Position numbers and translations under genes: made by a program
Notes under the pieces: model-generated
Seen by the model: the letters and a program-made list of their open reading frames with translations, nothing else
Told to the model about the DNA's origin: nothing
Database searches by the model: none
Shown: one piece after another, positions 7,772 to 17,500 of the stretch
Position numbering within the stretch: the stretch's first letter is position 1
Layout of the letters: every line of letters begins with the position of its first letter
From: Streptomyces sp. NRRL F-2580
GTDB lineage: Bacteria > Actinomycetota > Actinomycetes > Streptomycetales > Streptomycetaceae
DNA length: 64,000 bases
Direction: 5' to 3'
Assembly: GCF_000720115.1 (NCBI RefSeq)
Contig: NZ_JOIR01000002.1
Span: forward strand, 186,001 to 250,000

Positions 7772-9373
7772 ATGACCACCGGTACGACAGGGGCACGCGG
7801 GGAGCACAGGACCTCCGGAGCCCGGCAGCTCCGGGAACTGTTCGCCCGCCCGGGCACCGTACGCATCATCGGCGCGCACAACCCGCTCGGTGCGCGCCTC
7901 GCCGAGCGGGCCGGCTTCGACGGGGTCTGGTCCAGCGGCCTGGAGGTCTCCGCCTCCCAGGGCGTGCCCGACACCGACATCCTGACCATGAGCGAACTCC
8001 TCGCCACGGCCGCCTCGCTGGCGGCGGCGGTCGGGGTGCCCGTCGTGGCCGACTGCGACGCCGGCTACGGCAACGCCCACAACGTCATGAACATGATCCG
8101 CCGGTACGAGGCGGCCGGCCTCGCCGGCGTCTCCATCGAGGACAAGCGCTTCCCGAAGGTCAACAGCTTCATCCCGGGCCGTCAGGAACTGGCCCCCATC
8201 GCCGAGTTCTGCGGGAAGCTGCGCGCCGCCAAGGCCGCCCAGACCACGCCGGACCTCATGGTCATCGCCCGGATCGAGGCCCTCATCGCGGGCTGGGGCA
8301 TGGACGAGGCCCTGCGCCGCGGCGAGGCGTACGCCGCGGCCGGTGCCGACGCGGTGCTGATCCACGCCAAGGGCAGCTCGCCGGAGCCGGTGCTGCGCTT
8401 CCTGGAGCGCTGGACCCTGCCGACCCCCGTCGTCGTGGTCCCCACCACCTACCACACCATCACGGCCACCGAACTGTCCGAGGCGGGCGCCAAGATGGTC
8501 ATCTACGCCAATCACGGCCTGCGCGCGGGCATCGCCGCCGTCACCGAGACCTTCGCCTCGATCCTGCGCGACGACCGCACGACCGGCATCGAGGACCGGA
8601 TCGCCCCGCTGGCCACCGTGTTCGACCTCCAGGGCATGTCGCTCCAGAAGCAGCACGAGGCCGCGTACATCACCCCGTACGCGAGCCGGGCGCGCGCCGT
8701 CATCGTCCCCGGCCCGCCCACCGCACCCGGCGCCGGCCTGCTGGCCGAGCAGAGCACCGCGCTGCGCCGGGCCGACATCGAGTCGGTGTCGGCCACGGCG
8801 GGCGCCCACGGCCACGCCCAGGAGGCCCCGCAGGACGTCGTGCTCCTGCCCGCGCGGGCGGACGCCGCCGGCGCCGTGCTGGCACTGGACGACGCCTACC
8901 TCGCGGGCACCGTGCTGGTCTCCGACGACGTGTTCGTGGAGGGCGAGCCGCTGCGCCGGCTCGTCGCCGCCGGCGGCGACCTCGCCGTCCTCGTCGACGT
9001 GTCCGCCGGGTCCGGCGCCGCGCGACGCACCGACGCCCTGCCGCTGGCCCTCGACTCCGCGGCCCGCGACGGCCGGCGCATCGGCGGCGCCGCGGGCAGC
9101 GCGGTCCTCGCCGCCACCGGACCCGTCGCGGACGGGGAGTTCGCCGGCGCCGCGGCCTTCTCCGCCGAGGGCTTCACCGCGCTGCGCCAGGTCGCCGAGA
9201 AGCGCCGCGCCAACGGCTCCGAGGCCACCCTGGCCGACCTGCTCACCGACCTGCTCGCCGCCGGGCACCGCGTCCGGGCCGTGGAGATCGCCTCCGGCTG
9301 GCTGGAACTGCGCACCCCGCAGGACGTCAGCCGCGCCACCGAGCTGTTCGCCACCCGGGAGAGCGGCCGGTGA
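7772..9373 (+). CDS. pepM: Phosphoenolpyruvate phosphomutase with decayed C-terminal nucleotidyltransferase-like region
   Basis: The enzyme rearranges PEP to phosphonopyruvate, creating the C-P bond. Residues 20-300 match the isocitrate lyase/PEP mutase fold, and the diagnostic EDKxxxxxNS motif is present (EDKRFPKVNS, residues 123-132). An acidic DCDAGYG lies near residue 94. Residues 330-533 look like the second half of a sugar/CMP nucleotidyltransferase, ending WLELRTPQDV, but no Gly-rich NTP-binding start (GxGxRL) is present. That domain therefore seems non-catalytic. The ATG follows AGGAGAAGG; the gene starts 41 bp after the phosphopantetheinyl transferase gene. Total length 533 residues against about 300 for a single-domain mutase. 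Confidence 0.93.
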   Translation: MTTGTTGARGEHRTSGARQLRELFARPGTVRIIGAHNPLGARLAERAGFDGVWSSGLEVSASQGVPDTDILTMSELLATAASLAAAVGVPVVADCDAGYGNAHNVMNMIRRYEAAGLAGVSIEDKRFPKVNSFIPGRQELAPIAEFCGKLRAAKAAQTTPDLMVIARIEALIAGWGMDEALRRGEAYAAAGADAVLIHAKGSSPEPVLRFLERWTLPTPVVVVPTTYHTITATELSEAGAKMVIYANHGLRAGIAAVTETFASILRDDRTTGIEDRIAPLATVFDLQGMSLQKQHEAAYITPYASRARAVIVPGPPTAPGAGLLAEQSTALRRADIESVSATAGAHGHAQEAPQDVVLLPARADAAGAVLALDDAYLAGTVLVSDDVFVEGEPLRRLVAAGGDLAVLVDVSAGSGAARRTDALPLALDSAARDGRRIGGAAGSAVLAATGPVADGEFAGAAAFSAEGFTALRQVAEKRRANGSEATLADLLTDLLAAGHRVRAVEIASGWLELRTPQDVSRATELFATRESGR

Positions 9374-10533
9374 GCGCGCCGACCACGCGGCCCACGACGG
9401 CGACCCAGGGCGTCCTGGAACCGCGCACCCTGGTCGAACTGTTCCGGCGGCACGGGCACGGCCCCTTCACCGGCGTGCCCTGCTCCTTCCTCGGCCCCGT
9501 CATCTCCTGCCTGGAGGCCGAACACCCGGGGGAGTACGTCATCGCGGCCAACGAGGGCGAAGCCGTCGCCCTGGCCGCCGGCGCCGTGCTCGCCGGGCGC
9601 CGGCCGGTGGTCATCCTCCAGAACTCCGGGCTGGGCAACGCCGTCAACCCGCTGACCTCCCTCTGCCACACCCTGCGCCTGCCGGTCCTGCTCCTCGTCA
9701 CCTGGCGCGGCCGCCCCGGCCACCCCGACGAGCCGCAGCACGAGCTGATGGGCCGCATCACCCCCGACCTGCTGACGTCCATGGGCGTGCGCAACGAAGT
9801 GCTGCCGGACGACCCCGCGCTCCTCGCGCGGCGGCTGGAGGCGGCCGCCGCCCACATGGCCGCCACCGGACTGCCGTTCGCCTTCATCGTGCCCAAGGGC
9901 GCCATCGCCCCGTACGAGGCCCCCGGCCGGGCCGCGGCCACGGCCGAAGCCCCGGCCGGCCCGCGGCTGATGAAGCGGGCCGAGGCGATCGGCCACATCG
10001 TCTCCGCCATGGATCCGCGCACCCTGCTCGTCGCCACCACCGGCAAGACCGCGCGGGAACTGGAACGGGACAGGGACCGCCCCGAGAACCTGTACGTCGT
10101 CGGCTCCATGGGCTGCGCCTCCAGCGTGGCCCTCGGCGTGGCGATGCACGCCCCGGACCGGCGCGTCGCCGTCCTCGACGGCGACGGCGCCGCACTCATG
10201 CGGCTGGAGGCGATGGCGACCATCGGCCGGCAGAGGGACACGGACCTGTGCCACCTCCTGCTGGACAACGAGTCCTACGAGTCCACCGGCGGCCAGCCCA
10301 CCGCCTCCGCCGGCGTCGACTTCGCGGCGATCGCCACGGCCTGCGGCTACCGGGCCGCCCACGACGTCGCCGACGCGGACGCCCTGCGCGCCGCGGTACC
10401 GCGCGCGCAGCGGGACGGGGGAGCCCAGCTGATCCGCGTCCGCATCGCCCCCGGCTCGGACCCGAACCTCGGCCGCCCGGCCCTCGCCCCGCCCGCCTCG
10501 GCAGCCCGATTCAAGGAGGCGATCGCCCGATGA
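9370..10533 (+). CDS. ppd: Phosphonopyruvate decarboxylase
   Basis: This 387-residue thiamine-diphosphate enzyme converts phosphonopyruvate to phosphonoacetaldehyde, the irreversible step that drives phosphonate synthesis. The N-terminal half shows NEGEAVALAAG and QNSGLGNAVNPLTSL, both highly characteristic of this family. The C-terminal half carries the ThDP-Mg motif beginning DGDGAALM and continuing to DNESYESTGGQ. The GTG start overlaps the PEP mutase stop (GTGA). It is followed with overlap by the transaminase gene, giving the standard three-gene AEP module. Confidence 0.93.
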   Translation: MSAPTTRPTTATQGVLEPRTLVELFRRHGHGPFTGVPCSFLGPVISCLEAEHPGEYVIAANEGEAVALAAGAVLAGRRPVVILQNSGLGNAVNPLTSLCHTLRLPVLLLVTWRGRPGHPDEPQHELMGRITPDLLTSMGVRNEVLPDDPALLARRLEAAAAHMAATGLPFAFIVPKGAIAPYEAPGRAAATAEAPAGPRLMKRAEAIGHIVSAMDPRTLLVATTGKTARELERDRDRPENLYVVGSMGCASSVALGVAMHAPDRRVAVLDGDGAALMRLEAMATIGRQRDTDLCHLLLDNESYESTGGQPTASAGVDFAAIATACGYRAAHDVADADALRAAVPRAQRDGGAQLIRVRIAPGSDPNLGRPALAPPASAARFKEAIAR

Positions 10534-11645
10534 ACGACAGCACACCGGCCCGCCCGGAGCGGCTGGTCCTCATGAACCCCGGTCCCGTCAACACGGACGA
10601 CCGGGTGCGCGCGGCGCTCGCCGGACCCGACATGTGCCACCGCGAGCCGGAGTTCTCCGACCTGCTCACCCGGGTACGGCACAAGACCACCCTGGCCGCC
10701 GGCGGAGACGAGCGGCACACCTCCGTCGTCCTCACCGGCTCGGGCACCGCCGCCGTCGAGGCCGCCGTCAGCTCCGCCGTGCCCCACGACGGCGCCCTGC
10801 TCGTCATCGACAACGGGCACTACGGCGAGCGGTTCCGGCACATCGCCGACGCCCACGGCATCCGCAGCCACCGGCTCGAACTGGGCTGGGCCACGCCCGT
10901 GGACCTCGCGGCCGTGGACCGGGCCCTGGCCGCCGACCCCGGCCTGACCCACGTCGGCGTGGTCCACCACGAGACCAGCAGCGGCATGCTCAACGACGTG
11001 GCCGCAGTGACCCGGATCGCGCACGCGCACGGCCGCGAGGTCGTCGTCGACGCCGTCAGCAGCATCGGCGCCGAACGCGTCTCGCTGGCCGCCGACGGCA
11101 TCGACTGGCTGGCGGGCTCCGCCAACAAGTGCCTGGAGGGCGCCCCCGGCCTCGGCTTCGTCAGCGCGGCCAAGACCGCCTTCGAAGGGCTGGCCGACGC
11201 CCCGCGCCGCAGCTACTACCTCGACCTGCACCGCCACCACACCGCCCAGGAGAAGGCCCAGGCCCCGGCGTTCACCCCCGGCATCCCCGCCTTCCACGCC
11301 TTCGACACCGCCCTCGACCTGGCCCTCGCCGAGGGCTGGGAGGCCCGCCACGCGCGCTACTCGGCCCTCGCCGGGCGGCTGCGCGCCGGCCTGGAGGCAC
11401 TCGGCCTGGAGCTCCTGCTCCCGCCCCGACAGCGGGCCGCCTCCCTCACGGCCGTCCGCATCCCGGCCGGCACCGGCTACGCCACCCTGCACCGGGGCCT
11501 GCGCGCCGAGGGGTTCGTCATCTACAGCGCCCAGGAACAGCTGGCGGCGGACTTCTTCCGGCTCTCGACCATGGGCCGGATGACCGGGCAGGACATCGAC
11601 CGCTTCCTCGCGGCGCTCGCCCGCATCCTCCCGGCCCGGGGCTGA
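10530..11645 (+). CDS. 2-aminoethylphosphonate transaminase (class V, PhnW-like)
   Basis: This 371-residue PLP enzyme starts with LMNPGPVN (residues 14-21), typical of AEP:pyruvate and serine:pyruvate class V transaminases. The PLP lysine is Lys200 in SANKCLEG. In this context it should aminate phosphonoacetaldehyde to 2-aminoethylphosphonate. It overlaps the decarboxylase stop (ATGA) and has AAGGAGG upstream. PhnW homologues also work catabolically, but the adjacent PEP mutase and decarboxylase indicate the synthetic direction. The end of the gene lies in a 27-bp tandem duplication. Confidence 0.88.
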   Translation: MNDSTPARPERLVLMNPGPVNTDDRVRAALAGPDMCHREPEFSDLLTRVRHKTTLAAGGDERHTSVVLTGSGTAAVEAAVSSAVPHDGALLVIDNGHYGERFRHIADAHGIRSHRLELGWATPVDLAAVDRALAADPGLTHVGVVHHETSSGMLNDVAAVTRIAHAHGREVVVDAVSSIGAERVSLAADGIDWLAGSANKCLEGAPGLGFVSAAKTAFEGLADAPRRSYYLDLHRHHTAQEKAQAPAFTPGIPAFHAFDTALDLALAEGWEARHARYSALAGRLRAGLEALGLELLLPPRQRAASLTAVRIPAGTGYATLHRGLRAEGFVIYSAQEQLAADFFRLSTMGRMTGQDIDRFLAALARILPARG

Positions 11646-11680
11646 CCCGCCACCCTCCCGGCCCGGGGCTGACCCGCCAC
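11627..11680 (+). repeat. 27-bp tandem duplication across the transaminase stop codon
   Basis: The 27-bp unit at 11627-11653 is repeated exactly at 11654-11680, and a third copy begins (8 bp) before breaking off. The unit contains the last codons and the stop of the transaminase gene. Because 27 is nine codons, the duplication leaves the reading frame and protein unchanged. Confidence 0.9.
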
Positions 11681-11730
11681 CCTCCCGGACCGGCACCGAA
11701 GAACCGTTCCGACCACCGAATGAGGCGCCC

Positions 11731-13935
11731 GTGACCACCCCCCGAGCTGACGCGTCCGGCCGCCCCGCGGCGACGGCGGAGCCCTACCGGCTCGCCGTGG
11801 TGGGGGGCGGCCCCAGGGCCACGTACGCCCTGGAGAGGCTCTCGGCGACGATCGACCGGCTCGGACAGGGGCGCCGCCTGGAGGTCCACCTCTTCGAACG
11901 CACCGGCGCGTTCGGCGCGGGCCGGGCGCACAGCCCCGACCAGGCACGCACCAGCTACCTCAACCGGATCGGCGCCCAGGTGGGCTTCGCCGCCGACGAG
12001 ACGGTGACCGGCGCCGGCCCGCTGCGCCCCGCCGCCGAGCGGCCCACCCTGCACGAGTGGTGCCGGCGCCGCTTCGAGGAGACCGGCGACCCGGACCTCG
12101 ACCTCGGCCCGGAGGACTGGCCCAAGCGCTACGTGCACGGGCTCGCCCTGAGCGACATGTTCCGCGCCTTCGCCGCGGACCTGCGCCGCCACCCGGGCGC
12201 CGCACTGCACCTGCACCACGCGGAGGTCGTGGACCTCGCCCCCCTCGCGGACCACCGGCTGGAGGTCGTCACCGCCGACGGCGAACGCCGCCCCGCGGAC
12301 GAGGTGCTGCTGCTGACGGGCCACTCGTACCACGATCCGCGGCGCACCGCCGACGGCCGCCGCACGGCCCGCCCCGCCGGCGGGACCTGCCACGTCCCGC
12401 ACCCGTACCCGCTGGACGACCGGCTCGACGCCGCCGGCTGCGGACCGGAGTCGGTCGTCGGCTGCGCCGGCATGGGGCTCACCGCGATCGACACGATCCT
12501 GCACCTGACCGAGGGCCGCGGCGGCACCTTCCACGAGGACGCCTCCGGCCTGGTCTACCGCCCGAGCGGCCGGGAGCCGGCGGCCGTCGTGGCCTTCAGC
12601 GGCTCCGGACTCTTCACCTTCGCCCGGCCCGACAACCACAAGCCCAGCGACGGCTCCGGGGACCACCCCGGCACCTTCCTGACGCGCGAGGCGGTCGACC
12701 AGCTGCGCGCCCACGCCGGCCGGCCCCCGGCCGGCGGCGGGCCCGGGCGGGCGCAGCTGGACTTCGAGCGGGACCTGCTGCCCCTGGTCGTCCTGGAGAT
12801 GGCCCACCTGCACTACGTCACCCTCTTCGGCCCCGCCGCGGCGCTGCTGCTGACCCAGCGCGCCCTGCCGGGCTACCTGGCCTTCGTGACGGGCGCGCCC
12901 GCCGACGGCCCCGGCCACCTCCTCGCCCCGCTGGAGCGCGCGGTGGACGGGATCGCCGACGTCCTGGAGTCCGTCCTGCGCGGCAAGTCCACGCTGTCCG
13001 CGGCCCAGGGCACGGTCTCCTGGCAGGTGCGGGACGTCCTGCTGCACTGGACCCGGACCGTGTACGGCGCCTCGGCCGAGGCCGAGGTGCGCCGCCACGT
13101 CGACCGCTGCCTGCCGCCCGGCCCGGTGACCGACGCCCTCTCCTCCGCGTGGGGGCTGGAGACCTATCTGCACGGCAACCGCTTCGACTGGCACCGCGCC
13201 GTCTCCCCGGTGCCGCCCGCCGGCTCCCCCGGGGAGTTCCGCGCGTCGGTCCGCGCGTTCATGGCGCGCGACCAGTTGTGGGCCCGGCAGGGCAACGTGC
13301 GCAACCCCCACAAGGCGGCCGCCGACGGCGTCTGGCGCGACCTGCGCCAGGTCCTCTCGTACGCGGTGGACCACGGGGGCCTGACCGCGGCCTCCCAGCG
13401 GCACTTCCTCCAGCGGTACGTGCGCCACCACAACCGGCTGGCGAACGGCGCGGCCCCCGAGATCATGGCCAGGCTGGCCGCCCTGATCGACTGCGGGCTG
13501 CTGGACGTGGGCGCCGGACCGGACGCCCGGGTCCGCCTCGACGAGAGCACGGGCAAGGCCGTGGTGGAGGGCCCGCACACGGGCCTCTCGCGCCCCGTCG
13601 ACGTCCTGGTCGAGGCCCGGATGCACGGCTTCGACCCGCGGCTCGACGTGCTGCCGCTCTACCGGAACCTGCTGGACCGGGGCCTGGTGCGGCTGTGGCG
13701 CAACGAGTCCGCGGACGGCGAGGTCTTCCAGCCGGGCGGGCTCGACCTGACCCCGGAGTTCCACCCCGTCGCCTCCGACGGCACGCCGGACCCGCGGATC
13801 ACCGTCCTGGGCGTGCCCTCCGAGGGTGCCCGGTCCTTCCTGCTGTCCGCGCTGCGCCCGAACGCCGACCACTACGTCATGCGGGACACGCTGGTGTGGC
13901 TGGACCGCTTCTGGCCGAGGGCCACGGCCCGCTGA
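11731..13935 (+). CDS. Large FAD/NAD(P)-binding protein
   Basis: This 734-residue protein begins with LAVVGGGPRATYALERL (residues 21-37), a dinucleotide-binding loop of the FAD-NAD(P)-binding family (Pfam NAD_binding_9 type). A second Gly-rich loop, VVGCAGMGLTAID, lies near residue 247. Family members are FAD-dependent oxidoreductases or monooxygenases of mostly unknown substrate. It is the last gene of the rightward operon, 85 bp after the transaminase, with a GTG start and a strong hairpin downstream. It could oxidise the AEP amine, the acyl chain or the conjugate; nothing in the sequence decides between these. Confidence 0.75.
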   Translation: MTTPRADASGRPAATAEPYRLAVVGGGPRATYALERLSATIDRLGQGRRLEVHLFERTGAFGAGRAHSPDQARTSYLNRIGAQVGFAADETVTGAGPLRPAAERPTLHEWCRRRFEETGDPDLDLGPEDWPKRYVHGLALSDMFRAFAADLRRHPGAALHLHHAEVVDLAPLADHRLEVVTADGERRPADEVLLLTGHSYHDPRRTADGRRTARPAGGTCHVPHPYPLDDRLDAAGCGPESVVGCAGMGLTAIDTILHLTEGRGGTFHEDASGLVYRPSGREPAAVVAFSGSGLFTFARPDNHKPSDGSGDHPGTFLTREAVDQLRAHAGRPPAGGGPGRAQLDFERDLLPLVVLEMAHLHYVTLFGPAAALLLTQRALPGYLAFVTGAPADGPGHLLAPLERAVDGIADVLESVLRGKSTLSAAQGTVSWQVRDVLLHWTRTVYGASAEAEVRRHVDRCLPPGPVTDALSSAWGLETYLHGNRFDWHRAVSPVPPAGSPGEFRASVRAFMARDQLWARQGNVRNPHKAAADGVWRDLRQVLSYAVDHGGLTAASQRHFLQRYVRHHNRLANGAAPEIMARLAALIDCGLLDVGAGPDARVRLDESTGKAVVEGPHTGLSRPVDVLVEARMHGFDPRLDVLPLYRNLLDRGLVRLWRNESADGEVFQPGGLDLTPEFHPVASDGTPDPRITVLGVPSEGARSFLLSALRPNADHYVMRDTLVWLDRFWPRATAR

Positions 13936-13979
13936 CCCGGGCCGCCGACCCCTCCCCGGCGGCCAGCGGAAACACCGAT

Positions 13980-14004
13980 GGGCCCCCGCGTGACGCGGGG
14001 GCCC
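13980..14004. terminator. Rho-independent-type hairpin, convergent
   Basis: An 11-bp perfect inverted repeat (GGGCCCCCGCG and its complement) with a 3-base loop lies between the convergent ends of the flavoprotein gene and the small membrane protein gene. It probably terminates both transcripts and marks the right edge of the phosphonate cluster. Confidence 0.8.
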
Positions 14005-14043
14005 TCGGCATGCCGGCGCTGCGGGCCGGAGCATGCTGCGGGT

Positions 14044-14505
14044 CTAGAACATGTCCTTGTCGACGCCGACGGCGATCAGGCCCGCCACCACCAGCACACC
14101 GATGGCGACGAGCCCGGCGCGGCGCCAGGCCGGCACCGCGCACACGCCGACGAGCGCCGGGCCCAGCGCCAGGGCGATCAGGTTCGGGGCGTTGGTGTCG
14201 GGGGCGTCGTGCGGCGCGAAGGGACCGATGACGGCCAGCGCGCAGGTCTGCAGGGCCAGCGACGCCGCTGCCGCCGCCTTCCGCGGCCGCACCCCCACCA
14301 GGGGCAGGGCGACGGCGAAGACGACCGCGGCCAGGACCACCCACGAGAGGATGCCGGTCAGCGGGTAGTACGTGAGACAGACCGACGTGCTGTCCGCGCA
14401 GCTGCGCTTGTCCTCGGCGTCGGCCCACTGCCACAGGGCCAGTGCCAGCCACCCGGTGAGGCCGCCGGTGAGGGCGGCGCCGGCAACGCCGTAAGCCTTG
14501 TTCAT
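14044..14505 (-). CDS. Small integral membrane protein, unknown function
   Basis: This 153-residue protein has four hydrophobic segments (about residues 5-25, 50-70, 80-97 and 107-150, the last possibly two helices). One loop carries two Cys residues (CADSTSVCLTYY). I do not recognise the family. It stands alone between two strong hairpins, with an AAAGG-type ribosome site. The position downstream of the secreted hydrolase gene but behind a terminator suggests an independent transcript. Confidence 0.7.
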   Translation of the reverse strand: MNKAYGVAGAALTGGLTGWLALALWQWADAEDKRSCADSTSVCLTYYPLTGILSWVVLAAVVFAVALPLVGVRPRKAAAAASLALQTCALAVIGPFAPHDAPDTNAPNLIALALGPALVGVCAVPAWRRAGLVAIGVLVVAGLIAVGVDKDMF

Positions 14506-14533
14506 GGAGCGAAGCCTTTCAGAGGAACGGGCA

Positions 14534-14563
14534 GGGGCCCTGAGTACGGATACTCAGGGCCCC
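14534..14563. terminator. Hairpin terminator downstream of the secreted 1392-residue protein
   Basis: A perfect 13-bp inverted repeat (GGGGCCCTGAGTA and complement) with loop CGGA lies 14 bp beyond the stop at 14578. It should end the leftward transcript of the large secreted-protein gene. Confidence 0.85.
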
Positions 14564-14577
14564 ACCGTGGGAGGCCG

Positions 14578-17500
14578 CTACTTCATGGCCCTCCACGCGG
14601 CGCTGTTGAGCGTGCTCTCCAGGGAGTTGGCGTACAGCCGGGCTCCGGCGATCTTCGGGTGGAAGGACTGGGCGGAGGTCGGCAGGCCGTCCTCGTCACC
14701 CGGGGTCTTGTCCGTGACGATGCCGTGGATCGACTCGGGGCTGCCGCAGATGGCCTTGCCCTTGAAGGCGCCCGTGGGGTCGGAGAACTGGACCTTGACC
14801 CCGGCCGCCCTGGCGTCGGCGGCGGCCCCGTCCATCTCCTTGACCAGCAGGGCGCCGATCTCGTTGAGCCAGGGCTGCTCGTCCCCGTTGATGCCCGGGA
14901 TGCAGATGGTGCCCTCCAGGAGGGGCGGGTAGCCCATCAGCACGATCTTGGCGTGCGGCGCCCGCTCGGCGATCTCCTTGAGCGTGGTGACGATGGAAGG
15001 CCGGACCTTCTCCTTGATCAGCCGCGGCTCGGTGACCTTGAGCGGTTCCGACTGGTCGCTGAGGTTCGCGTGCTGGCAGTTGAGGAGTCCGGCCGCGTAG
15101 AGGCATTCCTTGATGACGTCGGTGAACCGCGAGTCGTTGCCGCCGATCGACATCGTCACCAGGGTGGTGTTCTGGTCGAGGTAGCCCTTGTCGAGCTGCG
15201 GGAGCTCCCCGTAGGAGGCCTGACCGAACTGGCCCTCGGCGTTCTTGGCGCCCTTGACTCCCTTGTCGTCATTGGCGGAGAGGATGTTCTCCGTCTGCGC
15301 ACCCGAGCAGGCGATCAGGTGGTAGTCCATGTTGGGGTCGCGGTCGTCGGACATGGCGCCGATCGACTTGGAGTACCCCGGCAGGGTGGCCTGGCGCGAC
15401 CACGCGTACGTGGACCGGTGACAGGCGTTGCGGAGCTTCTTGTCCTTGCCGAAGACGTCCGTCTCCTTGTAGTAGTCACCGCCGCCGGAGGCGGAGGCAC
15501 CCTCACCGGAGGAGTACGAGTCACCCATGGCGACCGTGAAGTTGGTCGGCTTGGCGGCGAGCGGCTGGAAGCCGACGGCGTCCCAGGCGATGTCCTCGGA
15601 GCCGTCCCCGTCCTTGCTGTGGTTGTCCAGGATCACCTGCGGGGTGCCGGTGAAGTTGAAGACGCCGAGGTCGGCCCACTTGTTCTCCATCACCCGCTGT
15701 GGCTGCACGCGCACCGCGCTGGTGGAGTCGGTGCCCTTGACCTGGTAGGCGGCCTGGCGGGTGTGCGCCCCGTGGTCCGGGATGTGGACCCAGACGCGCA
15801 TCCAGCCCCGGTCCGGCTTGTTCAGCGTCCAGGTACCGGAGGTGAACAGCTTGGCGCCCTCGGCCGTGTTCTTGTCACGGGTGTGCGCGAACCAGAAGTG
15901 GTTGCGGAAGCCCGCACCGATCTGGTGTGTGTCGATCTTGCCCGGGTAGGCCCCGCCCGACCCGCTGAAGGTGAACTGGAACGTGCCGGCCGAGACGTTG
16001 TTGGCACAGTTGCGTGCTCCACCGGCCGGGTAGTACCCGTTGGGCAGGTCGTCGATGACGTGGGTGCCCTCGGGGAGGCCGATGGTGCAGCGCGGCGGGT
16101 ACGAGGCCTCGTCCGGCTGCTCCGGATAGGTGTCGTTGAACCGGTGGACGGGTGTACCGCACTGCGCGTCCTTGCAGTTCTTCCAGGTGGCCGGCTTGTT
16201 GTACCAGCACTTCAGGTACAGCGGGTCCTTGGTGTTCGGGTCGCCGGGAAGCAGGCAGGCGCCCTGGCCGGTCTTGTTCGAGTCGGTGTCGCTGATCTTG
16301 GATCGGTCGCAGTCGTTGGACGCGTCGCAGAACAGCCCGATCGGCGGCATCGCGCGGGTGCGCTCACCCGGGTTGAGCCACCAGGCCTCGCGGAAGCCGG
16401 CGGTGAAGTGGCCGGGCTTGTCCATGGCCTCGATCGGGCGGGCCGCCCAGCCGATCACCTTCTCCTGGTACGGCCAGTGCTGCGGGGCGGCGGCGTGGTA
16501 GTACGCGTTGCCGCCGCTGGCGTCCTCCAGGAACGGCGTGCGGTTGGCCTTCCACAGCGGGTTGGCCGGGTTGTTGGTCCAGCCCACGCCCCACTTGCCG
16601 CTGTTCTCACCCGCGGTCGACTTCGCGTGGTAGCCCGCGTTGTACGCCCACAGGGCGTACGTCCAGTTCTCGATCCACTTGGGGTGACCGTCGTTGATGA
16701 CGAGGCCGTCCCGACGGGTGGAGTTCCACTTCTCGATGAGGATGTTGACGCCGGACGCGATGTTGGCCGCGTAGTCGAGCGCGACGGCCTCCTGCTGGAC
16801 GGTGGTCTTCGGGGTCTCCTTGTCCTTCTCGTGGCCGTGCACGCGCATGCCGTCGGTCACCTGGGTGATGCCGTAACCGCAGTCCGCGTCCGCCCAGTCG
16901 ATGGCCCACGGGTCGGTCTGGGTGCCGTTGGCGGCGTACTTGACCCCGTAGAAGTTGCCGATCAGGGAGTTGGCGGTGACACCGGGCACGGCGTAGCGCG
17001 TGGCCTGCCACATGTTCGACTCCTGCGCGGTGATGCCGAGCAGCACCTGCGAGGGCACGTGCCACTCGTCACCGCGGTCGGGAGTGCCGTTGGGGTCGCC
17101 GTCCAGCGTGGTGAGCGGGAAGAGGGACTGCGGCGCGTAGGCCGCCATGCCCGTGTTCTTCCAGTTCGCGGGGCGGGTGGCGCCCTTGTTGAGCTGGCCG
17201 ATGACGGTCTGGTCGACCGCCCACTCGACCTGCCGCGGCGTGGGCTGGAAGGCCTGCTTGCGGGGGTCGTTGCGGGGGACCGAGCAGAACCGGTCGGCGT
17301 CGACGGTGTCGTTGGCCGGAGCCGCCGCTGCTGCCGAGGAGACGCCGGAAGGCGCGTTCTTGGCGTTCGGCTTGGCGGCCGGCTTGCCGCCGCCGGCGTT
17401 CTCCAGGGCGGGGGAGGTGCTCTGGCCGTCCTGGAGGGACTTGCCGCCACCGATCGGGTCGGAGGTCGGGAGGGCGTCGAGCTCGACGGTCGTGCCCGTG

